A stretch of DNA of 7,396 bases. Source: Flavobacteriaceae bacterium UBA5079. Its GTDB lineage: Bacteria; Bacteroidota; Bacteroidia; Flavobacteriales; Flavobacteriaceae. A program made the translations under genes and the position numbers. The number at the start of each line of letters is the position of its first letter. The first letter of the stretch is position 1. The notes beneath the pieces were generated by a model, which was not told the origin of the DNA, did not search any database, and was given only the letters and a program-made list of their open reading frames with translations. The stretch covers positions 1 through 7,396 of the forward strand of contig DIAL01000169.1 in assembly GCA_002414705.1 (NCBI GenBank). The letters run 5' to 3'. Below, in pieces: positions 1-5,556 of this stretch.

Positions 1-483
1 ACGGGACCACAAGGACCAGCAGGAACTTATACGGCAGGTACAGGGATTGATATCACTAGTGGTGTAATCAGTGCTACAGGTTCCGGAGCAATGCCAGAAT
101 ATGCATACGGATATATAGGAAACGCAAGTACATTAGGTGCTCAAACGTTGACTTCTATGTTTCCAGAAGCAACTTATGTAAATGGTGTTGTAATGAATGG
201 ATCATCTATTACACTACATGCAAACAAAATGTATGAAGTATCCGTTGCCTTTTATATATACAATGCAACAGGTGGACATACTTTCAAATTGAAAGATGCA
301 ACAAACAATCAATACCTTGCAACTGAACTTTATTTTGGACAAGGTGGCTCAGATGTTTCTTATAATATTTCAACAACAAGTTGCTTGATTAAGCCATCAA
401 CAGATATTACCTTGGAACTTGAGAAAACGCAAGGAACAGATGTGAATTTAATTGGTAAAATTATTGTTAAAGAAATAAAATAA
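1..483 (+). CDS. Collagen-like surface/fibre protein, 3' part (5' end outside window)
   Basis: The frame is open from base 1 to the TAA at 481-483, giving 160 visible residues. The ATG at 91 is probably internal, because the codons before it continue the same protein without a stop. The visible start reads TGPQGPAGTY, two Gly-Pro-X type triplets that look like the end of a collagen-like Gly-X-Y stalk. A linker follows (AGTGIDITSGVISATG), of a kind I associate with collagen-like and tail-fibre-type proteins of Flavobacteriia. The last 130 residues are rich in Thr, Ser, Asn, Tyr and Val with alternating hydrophobic residues, suggesting a beta-sandwich head like the C-terminal domains of C1q/BclA-type proteins; this fold is inferred. 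The end (KIIVKEIK) shows no obvious sorting domain. A role as a trimeric surface or adhesion fibre is likely but not shown. Signal peptide, stalk length and true start lie upstream of the window. Confidence 0.72.
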   Translation, partial: TGPQGPAGTYTAGTGIDITSGVISATGSGAMPEYAYGYIGNASTLGAQTLTSMFPEATYVNGVVMNGSSITLHANKMYEVSVAFYIYNATGGHTFKLKDATNNQYLATELYFGQGGSDVSYNISTTSCLIKPSTDITLELEKTQGTDVNLIGKIIVKEIK

Positions 484-493
484 ATACATTTTA

Positions 494-554
494 CTTATGG
501 AACAACATAAGAAACTCCTTAATATAGAGAATTTTTAGAGTTTGGAAACTTATG
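494..554 (+). repeat. Pair of competing hairpins in the 3' flank of the collagen-like gene
   Basis: CATAAG at 506-511 can pair with CTTATG at 494-499 (6-nt loop), or instead with CTTATG at 549-554. In the second fold AAACTC (512-517) also pairs with GAGTTT (538-543), giving a 12-bp stem with a 5-nt bulge (544-548) and a 20-nt loop, followed by an A-rich run. The complementarity is plain in the sequence. Any function is unknown, and chance pairing in AT-rich DNA is possible. Confidence 0.3.
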
Positions 555-574
555 TAAAAAAGAATATTACTAAT

Positions 575-614
575 AAAGGAGGCTATCAGTATATTGGTAG
601 CCTCCTTTTCTTTT
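575..614 (+). terminator. Strong rho-independent terminator
   Basis: A perfect 11-bp inverted repeat (AAAGGAGGCTA at 575-585, TAGCCTCCTTT at 598-608) can be extended inward by four pairs, including G-T wobbles, to a TATA loop. It runs straight into a T-rich tract (606-614, one C). This is the usual form of an intrinsic terminator for plus-strand transcription and would end the collagen-like gene's transcript about 125 nt after its stop codon. Confidence 0.88.
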
Positions 615-657
615 AAGAAAGCCAATAAAACTTACCCAAACCTGTCGTGTCAGTCTA

Positions 658-686
658 TTGTTAACAAAATAGATTTTATAACTTTT
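658..686 (+). promoter_or_regulatory. Candidate Bacteroidota-type promoter for the CMD/AhpD-like gene
   Basis: TTG at 658-660, an 18-nt spacer and TAACTTTT at 679-686 resemble the flavobacterial -33/-7 pattern (TTG, 17-20 nt, TAnnTTTG) with one mismatch in the last base. It lies just after the terminator at 575-614 and would give a leader of roughly 135-140 nt before the ATG at 832. The leader could hold two short hairpins (708-713 with 732-737; 744-748 with 752-756). The rest of the 484-831 gap is AT-rich and shows no convincing gene. Confidence 0.35.
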
Positions 687-831
687 AAATATCTATTAAA
701 TGTCCGTTGGTTACTAAAATTTGTATTTTTATAACCATCTTGGTTTTCTAGGAAAATAAAACCCACCAAATAAATAGTAAGTAATACTAAAAAAATTAAT
801 TATTTTAAGATTTCTATATAAAGACTAAACT

Positions 832-1422
832 ATGCCACTTATAACACCATTATCCGCAGATCACGATTTAGAAACTAAAGAATTAGCCGAATTTTTTAAT
901 GAAACGTTAGGGTTTTGTCCAAACTCGGTTTTAACCATGCAGCGTAGACCTGCTATTTCCAAAGCGTTTATAAACCTAAATAAAGCGGTAATGGCTAATG
1001 AAGGTCGCGTAACATCTGCCTTAAAACGCATGATAGCTTGGGTTTCTAGTAATGCAACAGGTTGCAGGTATTGCCAAGCACATGCCATTCGAGCTGCCGA
1101 ACGTTATGGTGCCGAACAAGAACAATTAGATAATATTTGGGAATATAGAACACATTCCGCATTTTCGGAAGCAGAACGTGCTGCTCTAGATTTTAGTTTA
1201 GCTGCCAGTCAAGTACCAAATGCGGTTGATGAAACCATACAAAAACGCTTGCATAAACATTGGAACGAAGGTGAAATTGTAGAAATGTTGGGTGTTATTT
1301 CCCTTTTTGGTTATTTAAATAGATGGAATGATTCTATGGGAACCACGTTAGAAAATGATGCCATAGAAAGCGGTAATCAGTTTTTAGGAAAGCATGGTTT
1401 TGAAGTTGGTAAGCATGTTTAA
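832..1422 (+). CDS. Carboxymuconolactone decarboxylase/AhpD-like family protein
   Basis: This 196-residue protein belongs to the CMD/AhpD-like all-helical family, in the branch often labelled peroxidase-related. The key motif GCRYCQAHA at residues 77-85 supplies the redox pair C78/C81 and H84, preceded by the typical helix with KRMIAWVSSNATG (65-77). In family members with known activity, the CxxC pair reduces peroxides or reacts with small electrophiles using a relay from a nearby Glu and His; which substrate applies here is unknown. The His sits three residues after the second Cys rather than four as in AhpD itself, consistent with a CRYCQAH-type subfamily. C29 is an additional cysteine. 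There is no signal peptide, so it should be cytosolic. It has no AhpC-type peroxiredoxin beside it in this window. The start at 832 has no clear Shine-Dalgarno, as usual for the phylum. The gene appears monocistronic, ending at a hairpin shared with the convergent peptidase gene. Confidence 0.85.
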   Translation: MPLITPLSADHDLETKELAEFFNETLGFCPNSVLTMQRRPAISKAFINLNKAVMANEGRVTSALKRMIAWVSSNATGCRYCQAHAIRAAERYGAEQEQLDNIWEYRTHSAFSEAERAALDFSLAASQVPNAVDETIQKRLHKHWNEGEIVEMLGVISLFGYLNRWNDSMGTTLENDAIESGNQFLGKHGFEVGKHV

Positions 1423-1437
1423 AAAAGATGTTAGATG

Positions 1438-1464
1438 AAACCTTACTAGAAATAGTGAGGTTTT
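1438..1464 (+). terminator. Hairpin terminator between convergent genes
   Basis: AAACCTTACT (1438-1447) pairs with AGTGAGGTTT (1454-1463) over 10 bp with one T-G wobble and a 6-nt loop (AGAAAT), ending in TTTT. It lies 16 nt after the stop of the CMD-like gene and directly abuts the stop of the minus-strand peptidase at 1466. A run of six A (1421-1426) on its left reads as T on the minus strand, so it may also serve, more weakly, in the other direction. Confidence 0.7.
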
Positions 1465-1465
1465 A

Positions 1466-3190
1466 TTAATTCAACTCTTTAATACTATTCTCCGCAGTAG
1501 TCGAAACCGAAGCTTGCGCTTTTTTAATAGCATCATTTAAGGTGTTTTCACCAGAAACCATATCAACTGTTGATGCTATGGCTTTTGTGTACCAATCTTG
1601 CCAAGCCTTAATAATGTCTATTTGTTCCGCTATTTTATCACCATTTTTAATGGCTATTTTCCCTTGTTTTAATTCTTCTTGCAATCTGGAAATAGCGGCT
1701 GTTTCTATGGTTGATATAATATTTTTAGCAGTTTCTCCAGTTGCAGACAATAAACCAATAGCAGATAATAAGGATGCTGTTCCCACATTTTTAAGTGTTT
1801 CTTTAGATACTTTATCCAAACGGTCATTATCTGTATGATAAAACTGATCTGTAAAATGCCAAAATAACACACTTGGAATTCCGCTTTGCAAAAACGGAAC
1901 ATGATCACTTCCGCCTTCAAACGGATTGGTATTAACTAACCAATTAGCACGTTTGCCTTGTGCTTGAAACTGACCAATTAAATAGTCGTTTAGATAATGT
2001 GGTTTCATTTGACTTAAAGTCATTTCACTTCCTCCCCATTCTGTATGTTTATCATTACCACGTGTCCAAATAGCACTTGGGTCTGGCATTTTTTCAATTA
2101 AAAAAGAACCACCTGTTATATCGGTATTTTCACCAACCATATCTAAGCTAATTCCCCATTTAATGTCCTGTGCACGTGCTTTATCTTCTTGAACATAACG
2201 AGCTGTGGAAACCATTTCGTCTCCCCAAAGAAAGGTTAGTGTTCTTGCTGGATTCCACGCATTGTCTTGTAATAATTTTGCTGAAAGTGTTGCCATTTCT
2301 AAAGCCACACCAACACCTGTAGCATTATCATTAGCGCCTGGTTCTTGAATATGCGCACTGAAAACCAGACGCTCATTAGGTAATTTATTTCCTTTAATAT
2401 CTGCAACTATGGTTAATTCTTCTGAATCGTAAATTTTTGTCTCTATTTGCACATTCAAATTAAGAGGTCCTTTTAATAACGCTTCTTTAAGTCGCTCTTT
2501 GGCTTGATAAGACAATGCAATTGCCCAAGGTTTTAGTTTGGAATTTAAAGGAATAGAACGAAACTGAATGGACGTTGTATTTTTTTCTGGTTGTAAATAC
2601 GATGGATTATCATAGGTCATTAAGCCAATAGCTCCACCTTTTATTATGGCTTCATTAAAAATTTGATACGGACTGGTTTCAGCAAACACAATTTTACCTT
2701 TTACATCCATTTTCTTCAATTTCCGCACATCTTGTACATAGACAACCTGGGCAGTTACACCGTTTTCTGGTGTACTGTATGAATTTAATGCAACCATATT
2801 CAGATTAGTTTCGTTGACTAAAAGAGGTGCTTCCTTATTGCTAAAAGTTACGCGAGCATCAACCATTTCCCAAGTGGGATTTTTAAGTTCGCGCTTTTCA
2901 ATCCGGTAGGTTAGTCGGTTGTTTGGTTTTGCATTTTCCTCTAAAACAAAACCGGCACTTTCTAAATTTTTAGCAATAAAATTTATACTTTCATTAAATC
3001 CTGTATTTCCAACTACACGCCAATATTTCTCAACAAATGCGGTTGTTTCATAGGCTAAATTTCCTGTGAAATTTTCTATAACGGTCTGCTCTAAACGTTC
3101 TTTGGTTGCTTGTTTTTTTATTGCTTGTGCTTGAATCATGCTTTGAAAAACAAAACTTAAAGCACATAGATATACTATTTTTTTAATCAT
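1466..3190 (-). CDS. Secreted M28 family metallopeptidase with PA domain
   Basis: This 574-residue protein is a zinc-dependent exopeptidase of the M28 family (aminopeptidase/carboxypeptidase-like). Residues 1-23 form a signal peptide (MIKK, hydrophobic core, likely cleavage after AQA), so it is exported. Residues about 145-255 match a protease-associated domain (VKGKIVFAET at 163-172; GGAIGLMTYDNP at 185-196). The catalytic domain follows. H280 and D288 (SAHIQEPGANDNATG), E325 (WGDEM), D350 (SLDMVG) and H452 (FYHTDNDRLD) occupy the metal-ligand positions. GGSDHVPF (427-433) and GIPS (437-440) are also typical. The usual general-base Glu before E325 is Asp (D324), and the customary HxD reads HIQ. 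A predicted helical tail of about 90 residues (486-574) follows the fold. No type IX secretion C-terminal domain or lipobox is visible. It probably trims peptides in the periplasm; the substrate is unknown. A weak -7-like box lies at 3216-3223. Confidence 0.9.
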   Translation of the reverse strand: MIKKIVYLCALSFVFQSMIQAQAIKKQATKERLEQTVIENFTGNLAYETTAFVEKYWRVVGNTGFNESINFIAKNLESAGFVLEENAKPNNRLTYRIEKRELKNPTWEMVDARVTFSNKEAPLLVNETNLNMVALNSYSTPENGVTAQVVYVQDVRKLKKMDVKGKIVFAETSPYQIFNEAIIKGGAIGLMTYDNPSYLQPEKNTTSIQFRSIPLNSKLKPWAIALSYQAKERLKEALLKGPLNLNVQIETKIYDSEELTIVADIKGNKLPNERLVFSAHIQEPGANDNATGVGVALEMATLSAKLLQDNAWNPARTLTFLWGDEMVSTARYVQEDKARAQDIKWGISLDMVGENTDITGGSFLIEKMPDPSAIWTRGNDKHTEWGGSEMTLSQMKPHYLNDYLIGQFQAQGKRANWLVNTNPFEGGSDHVPFLQSGIPSVLFWHFTDQFYHTDNDRLDKVSKETLKNVGTASLLSAIGLLSATGETAKNIISTIETAAISRLQEELKQGKIAIKNGDKIAEQIDIIKAWQDWYTKAIASTVDMVSGENTLNDAIKKAQASVSTTAENSIKELN

Positions 3191-3215
3191 AATAAAAGGG
3201 TTTCTAACCGTAAAA

Positions 3216-3223
3216 TAAAGATA
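3216..3223 (-). promoter_or_regulatory. Weak -7-like box upstream of the M28 peptidase gene
   Basis: On the minus strand this reads TATCTTTA, one base from the TAnnTTTG pattern, 25 nt before the ATG. No TTG stands at the expected -33 distance, so the call is tentative. The intergenic region also has a small inverted repeat, ACAGT-CAT-ACTGT, at 3261-3273. Confidence 0.2.
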
Positions 3224-3260
3224 GATTTTTTATCGTTAAAAAAGGTGAAAATGAGTATTA

Positions 3261-3294
3261 ACAGTCATACTGTAAATGTTTTTTTTAAAAAAAC
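3261..3294. repeat. Short palindrome next to a T8A7 tract
   Basis: ACAGT-CAT-ACTGT (3261-3273) is a perfect 5-bp inverted repeat with a 3-nt centre. Close by, 3278-3294 reads G, eight T, seven A, C, a near-palindromic T/A tract. They lie between the end of rsmI and the start of the M28 gene. The small hairpin is not followed by a clear T run on the minus strand, so it is not a convincing terminator. It could be a regulator site or chance. Confidence 0.25.
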
Positions 3295-3299
3295 ACACT

Positions 3300-3968
3300 T
3301 TACTTTTTACCGCCAACTACAACTACTATTTCACCTTTTGGTGGTTTATTTGTATAATGTTCTAAAACTTCTTTAGCCGTTCCACGAATAGTTTCTTCGT
3401 AGAGTTTGGTAAGTTCTCGGGAAACAGAAACAGGTCTGTCCTCTCCAAAATATTCACAAAAATGGGTAAGTGTTTTAATTAGTTTATGTGGACTTTCGTA
3501 AAAAATGATGGTTCTGGTTTCTTCAGCTAGGAGCAATAATCGGGTTTGACGTCCTTTTTTTACTGGCAAAAAGCCTTCAAAAACAAACTTATCATTTGGC
3601 ATTCCGCTATTTACCAATGCGGGAACAAATGCGGTTGCACCTGGTAAACAGTCTACTTGGATACCATTTTCTATACAAGCTCTTGTTAATAAAAAACCAG
3701 GATCTGAAATGGCAGGTGTTCCAGCATCACTAATTAAAGCCATGGTTACGCCACTTTTTAGTTTGTTTATTAAACCCTCAACCGTTTTATGCTCATTGTG
3801 CATGTGGTGTGATTGTGACGGTGTACCAATATCAAAATGCTTTAATAATTTTCCGGATGTTCGGGTATCTTCGGCAAGAATTAAATCCACAGATTTTAAA
3901 ACATCTATGGCTCTAAAGGTCATATCTTGAAGGTTACCAATAGGTGTTGGCACAATATAAAGTTTCAT
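3300..3968 (-). CDS. rsmI: 16S rRNA (cytidine(1402)-2'-O)-methyltransferase RsmI
   Basis: RsmI transfers a methyl group from S-adenosylmethionine to the 2'-O of C1402 in 16S rRNA, a residue at the ribosomal P site, and acts in the cytoplasm. This 222-residue protein carries the family signature almost throughout: PTPIGNL (7-13), AEDTR (32-36), SDAGTPAISDPG (80-91), LPGATA (108-113), FEGFLP (130-135), FYESPHK (156-162), SRELTKLYEE (183-192) and a final KGE (211-213). These mark the tetrapyrrole-methylase-like (SpoU-unrelated) fold. It is shorter than the about 286-residue E. coli enzyme because it lacks the C-terminal extension, which I believe is normal in Bacteroidota. The ATG at 3966-3968 begins MKLYIVPTP, the expected start. 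It lies 95 nt downstream of the unknown 243-aa gene on the same strand. No terminator is evident between them, so co-transcription is possible. Confidence 0.95.
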   Translation of the reverse strand: MKLYIVPTPIGNLQDMTFRAIDVLKSVDLILAEDTRTSGKLLKHFDIGTPSQSHHMHNEHKTVEGLINKLKSGVTMALISDAGTPAISDPGFLLTRACIENGIQVDCLPGATAFVPALVNSGMPNDKFVFEGFLPVKKGRQTRLLLLAEETRTIIFYESPHKLIKTLTHFCEYFGEDRPVSVSRELTKLYEETIRGTAKEVLEHYTNKPPKGEIVVVVGGKK

Positions 3969-4063
3969 AAAGCAAACTAATTTCTAATAAAATTTACAAT
4001 CTTTTGAGGTGTTTTAACATTCAAAATCATGCTTAAAAAAGGTGTATTGGAAAGAAAATATAA

Positions 4064-4795
4064 TTAAACGAATTTACGTTCAATAAGTTCCATAAATCGG
4101 GTTTCGTAAACATCTTTACCCTCCCAATTATTATAGTCTGGTTTTACAATATTTAATATTAAATTCTGAACTTCTTCAATAGAATTTAAGGTGCTTACTT
4201 GAGAAAGTACACGATTATAATCCTCGCTTTCACCATCAAATAAATGTTTAATAAACGCAATTTTATCGTTAAGTCCAATAACGATTCCTTTATTAAGTTT
4301 ATCGTTAAGAGATTTTTTTAAATTGGTGTCTGATTTTTTTACAGGATCAAAAATGGGTTCGGTATCAAAACCTGCCGTTATATCATCCAAATCAATTTTA
4401 TGAACTTGGGTTTTTGAGGTTACTTTTTCAAAAAGTGTATCTACTATTTGGGCTTCATGTGGCATTTGGGCTACCATGTCCTTAATTTTTTCAATAGCAG
4501 GTTCCATAATATCTTCATGCTCTGAATCATCCAAATTAATGTAAGTTTTGTTTTCAAATTCAATAGTATCACTCACCTTGTTATTAAAAGCTACATCAAG
4601 CATATCAAAAAACGAGGAATCGTTACCTATAGTTGGAATATCATCCTCAAAGTTTTCTTTTGCGAATTTTAAAACGGTTAATTTTTCATATAAAGCTGCA
4701 ACTTCTTGGTGCATTTTATTCAAATCATCTTTCCTTTTTAATTTTAGTATTCTATGTGCAATACTCATTAATTCAGCTTCTAACTTCTTCTTCAT
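4064..4795 (-). CDS. Conserved Bacteroidota protein of unknown function (243 aa)
   Basis: I do not recognise a named family. Residues 1-48 are charged and heptad-like (Leu/Ile spaced among Lys/Glu), suggesting a coiled coil or long helix. Residues 49-160 are acidic and low in complexity (DDIPTIGNDS, LDDSEHEDIMEP), probably a flexible linker containing one helix (98-125). Residues about 160-242 form a compact domain: NKGIVIGLNDKIAFIKHLFDG (168-188), EDYNRVLSQV (191-200), and a Trp-containing end, NNWEGKDVYETRFMELIERKF (222-242). This C-terminal pattern (GLND, F, LF-G, Y, then W and RF) resembles a domain I recall from other Bacteroidota hypothetical proteins. There is no signal peptide or membrane segment, so it should be cytosolic. 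It is divergent from tdk and upstream of rsmI on the same strand. The start gives MKKKLEAELMS. An internal Met at residue 10 is an alternative start. Confidence 0.8.
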   Translation of the reverse strand: MKKKLEAELMSIAHRILKLKRKDDLNKMHQEVAALYEKLTVLKFAKENFEDDIPTIGNDSSFFDMLDVAFNNKVSDTIEFENKTYINLDDSEHEDIMEPAIEKIKDMVAQMPHEAQIVDTLFEKVTSKTQVHKIDLDDITAGFDTEPIFDPVKKSDTNLKKSLNDKLNKGIVIGLNDKIAFIKHLFDGESEDYNRVLSQVSTLNSIEEVQNLILNIVKPDYNNWEGKDVYETRFMELIERKFV

Positions 4796-4826
4796 AACTT
4801 TTTATCTTTAAAACCTATTTATGCTT

Positions 4827-4856
4827 TTGATTTTTAATAAATTTACGCCACCTTTA
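4827..4856 (+). promoter_or_regulatory. Tentative tdk-alr promoter in the divergent intergenic region
   Basis: TTG at 4827-4829 is followed after 19 nt by CACCTTTA (4849-4856), a partial match to TAnnTTTG. The 104-bp gap (4796-4899) must hold promoters for both tdk (+) and the 243-aa gene (-). The self-complementary TAAATTTA at 4838-4845 could serve as a -7 box in either direction, but has no well-placed TTG. No ribosome-binding site is evident before the ATG at 4900; the leader there is A-rich. Confidence 0.2.
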
Positions 4857-4899
4857 TACAAAACGAACAATCCGTTTATTTTAGTGTTAAAATTACAAA

Positions 4900-5556
4900 A
4901 TGTTTCTCGAAAATACAGTAAATCATAAAGAACAATTTGGCTGGATCGAAGTTATTTGCGGCTCCATGTTTTCTGGTAAAACAGAAGAATTAATCCGTAG
5001 ACTTAAGCGTGCGCAATTTGCCAAGCAGAAGGTTGAAATTTTTAAACCGACTGTAGATGTTCGCTATGACGAAGATATGGTAGTGTCTCATGATGCCAAC
5101 CAAATCCGTTCTACACCAGTTCCTGCAGCAGCAAATATTCCTATACTAGCAGATGGTTGTGATGTAGTAGGCATTGATGAAGCCCAATTTTTTGATGACG
5201 AAATTGTACGAGTTTGTAACGATTTAGCTAATAAAGGTATTCGTGTTATTGTAGCTGGTTTGGATATGGATTTTAAAGGAAATCCGTTTGGGCCTATGCC
5301 AAATTTAATGGCAACAGCCGAGTATGTAACCAAAGTTCATGCTATTTGTACTAAAACGGGGAATTTGGCACAATATAGCTACCGAAAATCTAAAAATGAC
5401 GCACTTGTTTTGTTAGGCGAAGTAGACGAGTATGAACCATTGAGTCGTGCAGCATATTACAAATCTATGCTAAGAGATAAAATGCGAAATATGAACGTGA
5501 ATGATGCCGAAGAAATTGTAAACAACACCAAAGATTCCAATGGAAAAAGTGCATGA
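4900..5556 (+). CDS. tdk: Thymidine kinase, type II
   Basis: Thymidine kinase phosphorylates thymidine to dTMP with ATP, the salvage route to DNA precursors, in the cytoplasm. The 218-residue protein has the type II layout. The P-loop [10 protein letters not shown] is at 21-30. The Walker B-like stretch [10 protein letters not shown] is at 89-98, with E94 as expected catalytic base. [19 protein letters not shown] (120-138) is the conserved nucleoside-side segment, and QYSYRK (158-163) follows in the lid loop. The lid normally holds a structural zinc bound by four Cys/His. Here only C150 remains: the partner positions read Thr (ICTKTG), Ser (EPLSR) and Tyr/Ala, so zinc binding appears lost. 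I believe this occurs in related flavobacterial enzymes as well. It is followed by a polar tail (199-218). The stop TGA at 5554-5556 overlaps alr by 17 nt, indicating an operon. Confidence 0.95.
   Translation: MFLENTVNHKEQFGWIEVICGSMFSGKTEELIRRLKRAQFAKQKVEIFKPTVDVRYDEDMVVSHDANQIRSTPVPAAANIPILADGCDVVGIDEAQFFDDEIVRVCNDLANKGIRVIVAGLDMDFKGNPFGPMPNLMATAEYVTKVHAICTKTGNLAQYSYRKSKNDALVLLGEVDEYEPLSRAAYYKSMLRDKMRNMNVNDAEEIVNNTKDSNGKSA

Noticed and set aside
497..538. A 13-codon ATG-to-TAG frame downstream of the collagen-like gene
   Set aside because: Too short, without a ribosome-binding site, and it coincides with the hairpin sequences; there is no support for translation.
484..831. Search for a tRNA, riboswitch, mobile-element end or attachment site in the long gap
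   Set aside because: No cloverleaf, known riboswitch core, terminal inverted repeat or target duplication was seen; only hairpins, a terminator and a possible promoter.
861..1088. Minus-strand open frame opposite the CMD/AhpD-like gene
   Set aside because: It is fully antisense to a gene with clear family motifs and shows no recognisable domain.
4548..4811. Plus-strand open frame opposite the 243-aa protein gene
   Set aside because: Its Phe/Ser/Asn-rich composition is what the reverse of a Lys/Glu/Asp-rich gene produces, and it has no family resemblance.
3300..5556. A new defence or multi-gene system around the unknown protein
   Set aside because: Its neighbours (rsmI, tdk) are ordinary housekeeping genes, and nothing in the sequence links them to a shared accessory function.
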